A stretch of DNA of 59,341 nt. Source: Nephromyces sp. MM_2019. Its lineage: Eukaryota; Apicomplexa; Aconoidasida; Nephromycida. Location of the stretch: assembly GCA_015657535.1 (NCBI GenBank), contig JADHZB010001349.1, forward strand, positions 1-59,341, read 5' to 3'. Every line of letters starts with the position of its first letter. The first letter of the stretch is position 1. Positions 45,901 to 57,759 of the stretch are shown piece by piece. Both the position numbers and the translations under genes were made by a program. Under the pieces are notes generated by a model. It searched no databases, was not told where the DNA came from, and saw only the letters and a program-made list of their open reading frames with translations.

Positions 45901-48409
45901 CATCAGTGTCTTGCAACTTTATGCCTTACGTAAATCCCATTTTGGTTAGAAGCTGGTCTTGTTCAGTGTTGTGCTTCTCCGTTTTTTATGCATGTTTTAT
46001 AGCTGCATCAAATTTTTGCACTTGCCCTTAATCCGAATGCCTTCACTCGCTGCTTGCTAAGGTATTCAGTCGAATTCATTTCACTTCTTTTCTTCTTTTC
46101 TTCAAGATCTTTTTTGAAAACAAAGTTATGCAGCTGGTGGTTAAGTGGTCACTGTGAGGCGGGTGCGAAGTGCAGGTTTGCGCACGGTGAGGAAGAGCTG
46201 CTTAGGTGAGTTGCAATCTGTGCTTGCTTGTACTCTCATTTGATCTCTGCCGCTTGATTTGAGTGCTTTAAAGATTAAATTATGGCCAATTTGCAAAGAG
46301 CAACATTTAGTATATTTTTACATCCTGCTTTTGCTCAGCAGATGATCATGTGCCTGAAAATTCCATACAAAGAAATTCCATAAAGGCTATCTACGATTTC
46401 TTTCTTTTTGCAGCCCTGTACAGCCTAAAGCCCCTTCAGGAATGGGTTCGGTTTCCTCTAGTTTTTCTAATAGTACATTGGCAGATTCTCTAGACTTCTC
46501 AACAGAATCTGAGACTTCGAATCACAAAGCCTCTTTCCGGGCGATGCCTAGCTTGGTCCCATCTGATTCATATAGCAGTTCATACTCAATACCCCTAGGT
46601 TGGTCATCCAGCCATGATGAAAAGCTGCAGGATGATGCATTACTCCGGAAACAAGTAGCAATTTCAGAAGATCCCCGAAATAATTTTGAGGCTCAAAATT
46701 CTCAACTTGACCCTTTCGCGAATAACGATCATTCCTTCACGTTGCCACTGCAAAGTCAGCACTCGCAAGATTTGCCGCTTGCATCATTCTCTGCAAGTCA
46801 TGCTGTCTTAGCTTCATCCGTCTATTATGAAGACACTCAGAATATCACGCTTTCCCACGATGTAACGAAAGACCGTACGGTAGCTGCTAAGTCTCTGGCT
46901 TCAAAAAGCCTAACAAGTAGCAGAGTTTTACCTGCTGGTAACCCGTTCATGTCGGACAATGCCGTGTTCCATGACTCTCAGTTATGTCGCCTGGCCCATG
47001 CAGCAGCTCAATTCACACCTCATCATAAAAAATTATTGGGAAACCCCAACTTACGTCATACCTCCAGTTCCGGCTATGAATTTTTTCTCGATGACGCGGG
47101 AACTAGCAAAATTGGAGGAGTCTGTTCTGCTCAGTCAAGCTTTGCAGCGAGAAAGAGTAACCTAGGAATGTTGCTACCTCGGGAGGACATTGGCTATGAA
47201 TTTGGTAAAAGGATGGAAGAGCATAGCATTTTGGGCCTCTCTGAATCGTTTTCCCAACAAAACGTGGGTAAAACGTCGCCCTTTCTACAATGGTTGACCA
47301 AGCCTGATTCTTCGTTGTTATTTCCAAGCGGTTCTGAGAGCGGGGGTAGCACTAATCTTAATGGTGGATTATTAACCCCGCCCACAAACTATTTTAAGGA
47401 GTTTGAAGGCGAAATTAATGCTATGAAACCTGAATCTGAAAGCGGTAGTGCGCATGTATCGTCACTGATTGATTCTACCAAGGAGGACCTTTTGCGGCGA
47501 AGGTCATCGGATTCCCCAGGAATCTTCGGTGGGGGGACGTCTTCTCCTTTTCCTTCGATTGTTGATATGCTCAACTTCCCTGATACGCAGTTTGGGAAAT
47601 ATTACTCTTGCAACTTTTGTGATGGGGAAAATGATCGGGCAAGATCCTATGCTTGCAACCTATCCCATGATAATGGTGAGACCCTACCATTGTTTGAAAA
47701 TATCACGAATATCTACTCGCACGGAAATGAGAGCTGCCTGTCCCCTTCCTCGAGGCTTTTGTTAGGAGAACTGCTTGCCACCCCCTCTCATCCCAACTAT
47801 TCTTACGTAGCTGACAATGGGATAATAGGAGGAGTACTGGATGCTGAGGACTTGGGAAGATATATCCCATCGAAAAATTGGCCTCCTCTTGATTACTATG
47901 ACGCAGCTAACACTTCCTCCTTGTGGAAAGAAATAGAAGGCGTACTCCATGATGCTCAGCAGCTGAGTCTGGTAGAGGGAAAACAGAGATGCTCTTACGA
48001 TGAGGGCGGTGACGTTGGAGATTGCACGCCGAGACTGGAATTTCACAGATCCATGGAATCGCCATTAATTAATGGGGGTATGAAGCCGATAGGCAACGCG
48101 TCTGTCTTGGAGCGTTATAATTTACTGCGCGGGAGCAGCGGTATGCCTAATGCTTGGCCAGTCGAAACGGCGTACAATCGCGAATCTATGACTTTTTTTC
48201 TTGGTTCTGATGATGCTGTCAACTTGGTTGAGAATACTGATCTTAATGAAATGGGTTCACCTGTGCATATGCCTTCTGATGGGGGTGAACACATTTACAA
48301 TAGTGGATTTCATAACAGCCTGGAATGGCTTATGAAATCTTTGAAAATCGATCCCCCTCTGTTACTACACAGAGATGGACACTGCTATTCACATATATCA
48401 GAATCATGA
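42920..48409 (+). CDS. CCCH zinc-finger protein with three fingers and a long Ser/Asn-rich C-terminus
   Basis: Probable RNA-binding regulator. Seven exons, all GT-AG with matching phases: 42920-43256, 43923-44028, 44436-44496, 44715-44771, 45514-45581, 46107-46205 and 46414-48409, giving 907 residues. Finger 1 is at 149-166 (C-x6-C-x5-C-x3-H, CPFLTIGC...CVYAH). Finger 2 is at 183-201 (CADFKSGHC...CMCAH) and finger 3 at 218-236 (CSWWLSGHCEAGAKCRFAH), both C-x7-C-x5-C-x3-H. A basic stretch (KASKKLKRNVLKEQFYKTK) precedes finger 1. The start at 42920 follows a U-rich leader; the same frame is open to 42815 but that would add only a poorly charged hydrophobic run. The last exon encodes about 665 residues of low-complexity, Ser/Asn/Asp-rich sequence without a recognised domain. 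The clustered arrangement matches a protein conserved in apicomplexans and other alveolates (from memory). The RNA target is unknown. Confidence 0.92.
44591..44700. repeat. three degenerate tandem copies in a CCCH intron
   Basis: Copies beginning near 44591, 44631 and 44675 share TTTATCTGCT followed by an A-rich run and GAATC. They lie in the intron just upstream of exon 44715-44771. Confidence 0.65.
45618..45723. repeat. 31-base minisatellite, 3.4 copies, in a CCCH intron
   Basis: Three consecutive 31-base units beginning GTTGTGTGTGGATTATGAGA, followed by a 13-base partial copy. Units 2 and 3 are identical and unit 1 differs at a few bases near its end. It begins 36 bases after the donor of exon 45514-45581. 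Confidence 0.95.
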
Positions 48410-50442
48410 CATAATATAAGTTGAGTAGTCGCCATAGAGGTTATATGTATTTAGCAGTGCCCTAATCAGATAAGAAATGTAAAGGTTAAACTCACAATTG
48501 TCGGATTGGGAACTCAGGATTGAGTTTTGTTAATAGTAGGATAAGTGGGGCTCGGTTCGCATTGCCCAATTAGTTTGGCTTCAATTTTTTTGAGAAGAAA
48601 TGCAGTGGTTGAAAGCATGGGAGACACTGTAGGCCTTTGACGTGACAACTGTATTATGTCAATGTAGTACTGACTGGAGGTATTCCTTTTCTGCCTATGC
48701 GCTTATTCATTTAGTACGACATTGCTTACTGAATGTCCAGCTGCGCTACTATAGGCGTTTCCTTCTGTCGTATGATGCTTTTTCTTTAGTCTGGCTTTAT
48801 CTAGTGGCTGATAAAAATGTGTATCCTTAATCTTTCGTTGATGCGTATGAAAGTTTTTCTGAGGGGGGAACGTGATGAGTTGCAATGGTAGATGCCCCTT
48901 CAGGTATAATTTTACCAAGTTTGTGAGCGCGGAGCAGTAGCGGATTCTAACGAGAGTGATGGAATTTATGGTAGCGTAATGATATTTTCTGCATTGTGAC
49001 TTTGGAGCGAGAGGTCTTTGGATTTTTTATTATTAATTTTATATCTCCTGCTGGCTCCTCCACTCTGTTCTGTTTTTTTGGAGAGGCACATATAGAGATA
49101 TTTTGTAAATACTGTTATGCTACACTTGTGCAATATGTCAAAGAAGCTCATGCCCATTGCGTATCATTTTTTTAGTCAAGTCTTGTATGTAGAGGAGTGA
49201 AATGCTTTTTTTAGTACCATCTCTTTGTTAGTGCATCACATCTTTGCACTTGCTAATGCCATGCTACCCTTTTGATTAGCAGCGTCAAAAATTTTTTGCT
49301 GAAGTTTGTAGTTGGGCGATTTTGTTTTAAACGCGTTTCCATTGCTTCCAAGCAATAAACACTATTCATATTTCATTGTTCAAATGTTTCATGCAGTGTA
49401 CTTGGAAATAGCGTATCAAGCTAATTTTTCCGTCTGAATAAGGGCTGCCATGTTGCAATTTTTGTAAACTTATGGGCAATACTATGAAGCGGCTATCATG
49501 CTCTTGTTCTCTACTGGAAAGCGAACCGCTTTTATGAATAATTTGTAAACTCGTATTCGCTTGGCCTCTGCAAGTTTTTCGGATTTTATTTTTTTTGGCT
49601 TGTGCCATGCGGGTATATTTGTGACACGCTGCTTGTCAACTAGGCCCGTTACCCTTGCCTATTATTGACTAGGTCTCTGTAGCAATATATATTGGACTAG
49701 CTTTGTGCAATCCCGTTATCTACTCATGTAGGCACTATTGGTTAGATCAATTTTTTGTTTTGCTTGCTGATATGTTTTTGGTCGTGGACAGAGGCGATTA
49801 GCTGCAAGTGCATCCTATTCTCCTAGGAGCTTCAGAATCAATTTTCGCATCCTTTGAAGTTGTGAGCTAGGGGTGCTTTCATTTTCGCTTTCGCAAAGCA
49901 TTGGAGTGTCTACGCGTGACTCGTCAGACCATCAGTGTAATCTCTGAGAAACGTACGCTAGCTACATCTCTCGCTGTTTCAAAGTTTTCTTATTCAGATA
50001 CGCCAGCCCTTTGGGCTTCTGTGTTTATCAATTATGACAAGGCTTCAAGGGTAAGTAGCCCTTCAAGCTGAGCAAGTGAGGCTGGGCTGCTTATGCTGAG
50101 TTTAATGCTCTGAAAGGATTGCGCTCCACTAGAGCATGATTCTTTTCGGTGTGCTGCATTCTTTTTTCGCGTCGCTTGCATCGTTTGTGTACCCACCTGT
50201 CGTCACTCCCATTACTCGAAAACTCTTACAGCTTATTATGAGGGATGTGGATGGGATGTCTTTAATTCCGTGTTTGCTATTATAACATGGAGTAGTGCGT
50301 TCGCTACATTTGAACTCAGACACTGCATCAAATTGCATAGTTGGCTTGGTGTTCACAAATTTTTTTTTGACAAGTTAAAGGGCTCCCCTGCCGTGGTGAA
50401 TATAGCTCAGCTTAGATTCCAGATTGTCATCTGGCATCATGT
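48410..50442. other. 3' flanks of two convergent genes
   Basis: T-rich sequence from 48410 to about 49650 is probably the 3' untranslated region and downstream of the CCCH gene. The rest precedes the stop codon of the minus-strand EGF gene. The frame 50129-50356 (-) contains some coding-like sequence (MGVTTGGYTNDASDAKKECS) that might be one more 3' exon of the EGF gene, but I could not join it in phase. Confidence 0.5.
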
Positions 50443-53277
50443 TCAAATTCCAGTCATCCCGTAGGCGATTTTCTTTGATCTTCCCGACCTATCGCAAGTC
50501 CTATCGTTTCCTGGATTGCATTCCACGAGCTTCCCTACTCCTACGGCGCCGATTAAGCCAGCCAAGGAGGCTGGGTCTGACACTCCGAGAACGTTGCCCA
50601 GGTTGGCTACAGCCTCAAAGGGGCCTATAGTGCATAACAGCAGTATTTAAATGAAAAAATGCGTAGCTCTATGATGACTAAAGCGTGCCATGCTGGGCGC
50701 TCACGGGTTCAGCAAGTTAGTTAATGTTCAAGACATGTGCATTGGTTTATGTAGATATGCGCTGCCGACCAGGCGGAGGGGACTGCGCCATGGCTAGCTG
50801 CATGTTTTGCTAGTGCATTCGTGCGGGTTTACAGCACGGTTATCAATGTAGATAGATTCTCGATGGAGGCAGGCGTAGGTTGGATGTACCGATTGTGCAC
50901 CGCGTTCGTGCGAGACGCGCAAGCTTTCCGTAGCGCTGTGGCTCTGGGTACGGCACTCGCGCCTTGACCACCCAGAGTTTAACACTAGCGAAGTACATGT
51001 GATGCGTTACAGGCGAACGTTACACCAATATTCGTATTCTCACCTTCTCCGAGATTGACTGATGCTCTCTGAGCCGGCTCACCATGTGACCCGGGCTGCG
51101 CGGCTTTGATTACCTTGTCTGGCACTGCTCCCAGCTCGGTTATCCATGAGTAGAGCTCTTCGGAAACGCTGGCAGTGTTGTCCGCTATTGCATCCGAGAA
51201 TTCCTTTGGAGTGACCGGTCGCTGTACACCAGAGGGATCGGGGCTATTACTGCTGAGCGCCTTTTGTACCGTTCGCTTGGTTTGCTCCCTCGTCTTTGCA
51301 CGCTGTAGATCGATGCCCAGTTCGAATCCTGCAGGGCACTTGTAGCCCCGGTTACCTAGGATACCCCCTAGAAACCCTCCTGTTATGGTGTAAAAAATAT
51401 TTATGCTAGCAGATAGTGGGTAACGCGACGCAATGGGATCCTGACGTGCATTCTATGTGTAAACGGTACCACTATCACACCTACCAACCTGAAATGAAGT
51501 AACTATAATTAAGCAAATCAGTGGTGCACACACTTAGCCATTCAGAGATGTGCTAGAAGTGCAGAGTATTCTTCCCCGCAAAGTGATATTACCCCTACCA
51601 TAGGAAGGTTGAGCACACAAAATTTCTATTTAAATTGCATGTATTAACACATCCGGGTGGGGTGCAACACAGTTTATTGAATTTTACTAGCACAACTATA
51701 CCTTGTCCGACATTTCCCCCCAGGAGCTGTAACTTTCTAGGTGTCAGATTCTCGCCCTCTGAATCGCTTAGCACCCCTGCTTCTTCAGTATCATCAATTG
51801 GGGCTGGTCCTGGCCCAAATATAATCTCTGTGTTAGTTGCTTCGGTCCTTTCTAGTAAACCCAAAGAATTTCCAAGTAGTACTGTAGAGTTTTCATTTTC
51901 AACTCTTAGTTTCTCTATCTGCTTTGCCGTCAATACCATGTCTACATCAGTGGTTTTCCTCAGTAGGCCCCTACCTGGTCGCACCTGGTGGTCTTCGCTG
52001 ATGTTGCTAAGATTTACAGGATTGCTGCCCCCAATAAGATTACGGTAATGGCTACTTGGTGACCCAATGTGAGGCATTGCACCATAGGCGGGTGCACCTG
52101 CCATAAATCTGCCATGTTGTGCTGGGTAAGGGCTACTCGCAACTAACGGGAAACTGTTAATACGGGAATTCATAGATCCCATAAAAGCATCGGCCGATTC
52201 TGGTACTAGCGTGTCTAAGGAAGGCGTCAGGGTTTCGCTTGACGGAATAACACACGCAAATTTTTGAGGGGGAACTAAGTCCTTGCAGCAAGAGTTACTG
52301 CCGCCGCATATGTACGGATATTCCCGGCATTCATCTAAATTCACGCATGATCTGCCGTCGCCCGAGTTCATGTAACCTAGCTCTTGGTTACATTCGCAGT
52401 GGTAGCCTCCGACATGGTTTATACACCGTGATAGTGTCCCTGATGGATCGCAGACATGAAGATGAGGGCTGGAGCACTCGTCCACATCTACACAGGATTT
52501 CATGTCTCTTCCTAATACAAATCCTGGCTTGCAACCGCATTCAAATCCGCCTTCTTTATTGAAGCATAGCTGTTCGCAGGGATTCATGTCCCCATTCAAA
52601 TCATTACACTCGTCAAGATCGCGGCACAGCCTTGTTTTAGGGTTCATAATCTTGCTGGCTTCCTTACAGTCACAGCGGTAGCTGCCTTGCAAGTTTTGGC
52701 ATGTCATGGTCGCCACATCACATGTATTCATTCCTTCATCTTGGCACTCATCGATATCGATGCAAGACCGACCACTGGGTGATAGATCATAACCAGCCTT
52801 GCATCTGCATTCGTAGGTTCCTTGTAGATCTATGCAATCCATAGTATTCAGGTCACAGTCATGGCTATTCGACCTACATTCATCTATGTTGACACATCCA
52901 ATGCCATCGCGGCGGCCGTCTCCGCTGTACCCTGGTAGGCAGCGACATGTTGCTTCGCCTAGTAATGGAATTGAAGGCACACATTCAGCTTCCGCTACAC
53001 AAGGATTTAGCGCAACAACGCTACAAACACCATTGAATATTGCCGGAAATTCGCTTTTGCTTGATGTTACCCCATTGGCTGGTGGCTCGCTTTTCGAACT
53101 TCTGACTTTAACGGATGTCTCAGGGGTCGTACCACTTGAGCTGGGAGCTCCCGGCCATAGCTGCTGCGCTTCTATTGTAACTGCCAGTACTATTCCGAGC
53201 AGGACAACATTGAGACCTTGCTCAAGTAATGGATTTTCATGTTTATATTTATTGTATCTCAAAACGCGGGCAAGCAT
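50443..53277 (-). CDS. secreted protein with tandem calcium-binding EGF domains
   Basis: Exons: 53277-51702, 51379-51044 and 50624-50443, phase-consistent, 697 residues. The donors GTATAG and GTGAGA and acceptors after ATAACAG and CACTATAG are acceptable. The N-terminus carries a signal peptide (GLNVVLLGIVLAVTIEAQQ) ending near residue 38. An EGF-like domain at about 85-128 is followed by calcium-binding EGF domains at about 131-172, 175-218, 221-262 and 265-311, each opening with the N/D-x-D-E-C calcium motif (NIDEC, DIDEC, DLDEC, DVDEC). A partial sixth (NLDEC) runs to about 342. The rest is Ser/Pro/Gly-rich, then glycine-rich (GGFLGGILGNRG) with a CPAGFELG motif, and ends with a hydrophobic Gly/Ala/Val stretch and two cysteines (CNPGNDRTC). 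Such EGF proteins in apicomplexans are often micronemal or wall-associated; the location here is inferred. Reading through the second donor would stop at 50985 instead. Confidence 0.85.
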
Positions 53278-55796
53278 GGTACAGCGCTCTAAATAATATC
53301 CGCTGGTATTATACTCGGTTAGTATATATTAAGTTCACCTTAGGTGCACTTGCTTATTTTAAGCATCACAACTCGGAGGCACTGAAAAGTGAGATGTTGA
53401 CTTAAGTGCTCTTATGATGGCTTTTTTTCGTATTTTTGTTGCAATGGGACTCCGTATAATTAGCTTTAGGTCTCCAACAGGGTGTAAAAGCTTCTGAAGG
53501 GATTTGGATCCTCGACGTCCCTGATAATAATTTAGTTCTCACAGAGCACTTAATAGAGTGCCCGTTTCATTTGTAAGGAATTTAGATGAAGAGCACGCTT
53601 TTATGGGCATGGTTAGCTCAATTGGTGCTGTGATAGCCCAATTTTTGTATCAACTCGGTGGCTTAACTCTGTCCGGAGTTGATCTGCATTACTTTTCCTT
53701 TCAGTATTAGCTCTGTTTACAGGCTCACAATACTTTGAATATGCCTAATAATGGCCTCTGAAGTGAACCGATTAGCTATAGCGATTATGATTCTGAATAA
53801 AGAAAGGGCAGTATACAATGATTTTTATTTAGACAAGCATTTATACTATAAAGCTGCATTCATTTCCATAGTTGGTCAAACATACGTTTCTCTCTCAAAT
53901 ACTCTAGAAATCTTTGTGCCTGCAAGATGAAGCCATCGCTGATACATGCAATCCTTTAGTGAATGCGGTGCAAGCTGGCTAGATGGTTGAAAAGTCAGGC
54001 TGCTTTCAGCACGAACGTGCTTTCGACGATAATAAGTGTTCGTGTTGCTGCTTAAATTTACGCTCACAGGATATGTAGACCTATTTATATCCCGTTGTCA
54101 ATCACTGGTTGCATCGTCATCGTGCGTGATACTTTTATAATATAAATTTGTAGTACCCAAGTTTTAAGCTAATATTTAAGTTATCCGAAGCCACTTTTCT
54201 GGGAAATAAACTAAAATACTCGCTAATGCTGTACAAAACATGTCGGAATGGCACGAAAGCTGATAGAGGTTTTTTTAGATCGACCGTTAAAAATTTTACC
54301 GGGGAAATGAATAAATAGCACTACTGATAGAGGCTCCTGGCTTGCTATAAAGATCAGTAGCTTAAGCATAGTATCCTTAAGTCGTTGGTACCATAAGTTG
54401 ATGGCCCTAACAGATTGAGCACATCTGTAGGGTGGCGATTAATGCTTGTGTACTGGTTATGAGGCAGATCAATGGACTCCCAATTTGATGAGAGGCATAA
54501 AATAAGTAAGAACGTGCAAGCCCTTAATTGCTGCTTATTACTCAATGGATAACGAATTTATGTGTGAACAGTCAAGAATGTCCTCTAGTATGAAAGCGAT
54601 CTTTCGCCCTTGATAACGGTTCTATGCACGTGCGGTCGCCTGCTCGGTTTGCCGCAAAGTAGTGACAGCTACTTAAGACAACGACTAGTATAACAGGCAG
54701 GGACCTGGTAATTATAAGTCATGCTAGAGGCCATCAAGTGCGTGGTGCATCTCGCGGCAGCCTAGAACCTTGTACACAGACAATGTCTAGCCACCGCACC
54801 CGGCTTGCCGGTTACCCTCCGGGTCCACTGATGCCCCCTGTATTACCACTGTGTGGTACTCCGTACTTAACGCTGAAAAATTATAAGAGGGGTATGCGAA
54901 CCAAAGCCAGCAAAAGGCAAAGGCGCAAGTTATTTTAGTTGACTACGTGCATGTGGCGACGTAATGAGGGTGTATACACCCTCATTAGGCACGAGCCCCT
55001 CTGTAGCTACAAAAGCGCTTGCTCGGCAATCAGAAAATTATTGCAGAAGCCCTAAAAGTGGTTACGCGCAGTTACACTGTGTTAAGCAGCACTTACCACT
55101 AATATATATTTACATACATATACATAGAAAACTTGCATAGAGAACTCGCATGATAATCAATGACAAAAATTAAACGACTAAGACATCCGAGATTCTAAGC
55201 ATTGCCAACAAGAGTAGTTTTCGCGCATTTTTTTAAAACTAACCAAGGTTCTAGCTGACCCCAAGAAAGATACAGTTAACTGTACAACTGCGCAGGTGCC
55301 CGAGCGGTACACAAAGTGTTGACCTTGATCTTACTTACTGGAAGGGTTATTTCCTAACTGCGATGCATTGATTACTTGACGCAGCCGCCAAAGTTACTAA
55401 ATAAGCTGCGGCAGAGCACGCATGCAGACCAGGATTCAAAGCATAACCAAAACTTTGAAACGAAACTTTCATTGCCAGTGCGACCTGTAAATTTTTTTTT
55501 AACTTTCATATTACTTGCGCTGCGCTTACATATGCGAGCCAAGCTGATTCCATATCAAGGCTCCCTCATTCTCATACGATAGTAAAGCCGGAACGCCACC
55601 TCATCAACTTCAAGCAAGGCTTGTACTAATGTACATACACGTCTACACTGCAATACCCTGAGCTGCTGGGTTGTTCTATATTATTAAGTGCATTATCAAT
55701 AGCATTTCAACCCTAAATTCATTGAAATTTGAGTATTTTAAAAAGAGAATATTTCCGTACTAGTTCTATGAAGTGTGTCCCAAATTATTCCAAGAG
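53278..55796. other. divergent intergenic region, no supported gene
   Basis: This lies between the start of the EGF gene (minus) and the coiled-coil gene (plus), so it should hold both promoters. Frames such as 54738-54938 (+) and 55376-55582 (+) are short and unrecognised. A GC-richer patch covers about 54590-54960 and ends beside a 26-base palindrome. Confidence 0.55.
54962..54987. promoter_or_regulatory. 26-base perfect palindrome
   Basis: The half TAATGAGGGTGTA (54962-54974) is followed directly by its exact reverse complement (54975-54987), with no spacer. It lies between two divergent genes at the edge of a GC-richer patch. It could be a binding site for a dimeric factor or an RNA hairpin. 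The role is inferred from position only. Confidence 0.6.
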
Positions 55797-57759
55797 ATGG
55801 AGAATTTCGAAGAGCGCTTAGATGGCTTGAAAAAGATAGTAGACGACAACAAAAGCTGTAATGAAACTTTGCGGCTCGAGCTTGCGGACTTACAGAAGCT
55901 CTTCAAAGAGGTGAGGGCCAAAAGTTACAGCTGGTGGTAATGTTAATTTATAACAGTTTATTGTATTGCCATATCTTGCGCTCAGAAGATCTACCACCTG
56001 AACGTGCTTGAACTTGAGGGGAACACTTTGAAAGCTAAATGCTCGAAAGTAGGTAGAAATATTTGGAATTACCATCCAGTGGTTCTTGTTCAACAGTGCC
56101 GTGTGCAGGTGAAAACTGATCAGTATCAGCAGCGCAGCATCATGTTTAATATGATGAGCAAAATTAACCATATATATAAAGGTATCCTTAACCAGCAATT
56201 CTCGAATATCACGTATATTTTTAACATTCGTCTCGTGCCCCGCAGAAAAAATTGCCGTGCTCAAGATGATACAGCTGAAGAAGTTTCAATTAATGAAAGA
56301 GAAAAAGTAGGTGCCTCGCTGACCGTATGCTGAAAGCATTCCTCTTGAGAATATTCACCTCTGCATAGGACCCTGGCAACAACATCGTCAATTCTACATT
56401 TGTGCAAGCGACAACTCGAGTGAGAATGTACTGTAAATAGTAAATCAGGCTTGTCATATCGTAGCTACTAATAGTCGAATCACATATATTAGCTATTAAT
56501 GATTGCATGACAAGCTATTTTCTAACAACTCCATATAGGCAAGCCAATGGTTCAAAAGCCTGTCTACAGTGGGAGCAAGCGGCCAGCGGCAAAGCTGTTA
56601 CCATAGGTAAGCTGCACTTTCGTGAAAATCAATTTCTTGACTAATTCATTGCTATCAAGCCTAGTGGTGAGCTCAAAAAGAGCAACAGTGAACAGCAATT
56701 CTCTGCGCTCCTACAAAGATATATGATATTCAAGCATGAAAATTTTTAGGGTTAGGCTGCTTTGAGGGGCCTGAAGGTATGAAACAAAGGTGTAGACAAG
56801 TATGCAATACAAAATATTGCAATAACTTGATTGTTTGAAAAGGCCTAAATTTGAAAAAGCGACCTGAGCTACAGCACTATGATGATTTTCCTTCAATTTA
56901 TAGTGAGGTGAAGTGGTAGGAATTGATGATTCGAACAGAGCTTGCTCAAGCCAAAAAAAAATATTTTCATTAGAGTAAGGAGGGGACTAATGATGTAATA
57001 AGCATCGCTTCTAACGATGACCTATCAAGAGATAAATATATAGAGGCTGGAAACATTAGCACGGGCATTAGTACCAACCTGCAAAATTTTCATTCAATCG
57101 AAATATTCGGAAAGAAGCGCTGTAAAACTCTAAAAAAAACCACTGATCCAGGTAAGAGAAAATTCACGACGTTGAAATATCACACGGTATCAACTTAAAG
57201 TATAATTTGATCCGCTTTTATAATATCAACGGATTTAAGAGCTCTACTTTGCTTTGTATGTACTCCTGAAAATGCCAAAACTTCAAAAATACACTGGGTA
57301 TCAATAGAGTGAAGTTAAGATCAACACAAAACTATCCTGACGAATGATAATATAGAACGCAAAGTTCTCTGTTTAAACCGTCACACACTTTCTCTGTCTG
57401 AAGCAGCCGATGAGCTCCCTGTTTAAACAGCTAGAAGAACTATAAATGCAATTTTTATCCAATAATACATTTCAGGAACTCAATATGAAGAAGATTTTCG
57501 TTTCAATGAGGCAGAGAATGAAGAGAAGACCCAATGGGATAAAGACAAGAAGAGGCAAACAATAAACGAGATATCTGCACAGGACAAAAATTCGAATAAA
57601 AGTAATAAAAAAGAAGGGCATCAAGCGGAAAGAGCGCAGAGGAAGCGAAAAATTGAAAGCACGGCAATTTTTGAGTCATCAAAACAAGGTTTCTCACTAA
57701 ATGGCAATGACTTTAAGAATCTTTTTGACTTGTACAAACAACAGGTAGTAAATTTTTAA
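55797..57759 (+). CDS. lysine-rich coiled-coil protein, unknown function
   Basis: I do not recognise this gene. Well-supported exons are 55797-55910 (ATG start, MENFEERLDGLKKIVDD), 55986-56048, 56109-56181, 56246-56306 and 56539-56606. All are GT-AG and in phase, and encode helical sequence with heptad-like Leu/Ile spacing (LRLELADLQKLFKE, VLKMIQLKKFQLMKEKK). Then 56750-56776 (weak) and an exon ending at the GTAAGA donor after 57151, whose left boundary is unclear: the frame is open from 56974, but 57032 fits the phase. The last exon, 57476-57759, begins after TTTCAG and encodes a very charged Lys/Glu/Asn region (KKRQTINEIS, AERAQRKRKIE). It ends DFKNLFDLYKQQVVNF at a stop, unless the GTAGTA at 57745 is used as a donor. 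The model gives about 269 residues. The coiled coil suggests a structural or complex subunit; no function is assigned. Confidence 0.6.

Noticed and set aside
53610..53690. tRNA-like D-arm sequence (GGTTAGCTCAATTGGT)
   Set aside because: No T-arm GTTCGA-type sequence and no matching acceptor stem at the right distance; likely chance.
55290..55375. Sequence resembling the box A of a Ser/Leu tRNA (GCAGGTGCCCGAGCGGT)
   Set aside because: The next 90 bases contain no box B and no complementary acceptor stem.
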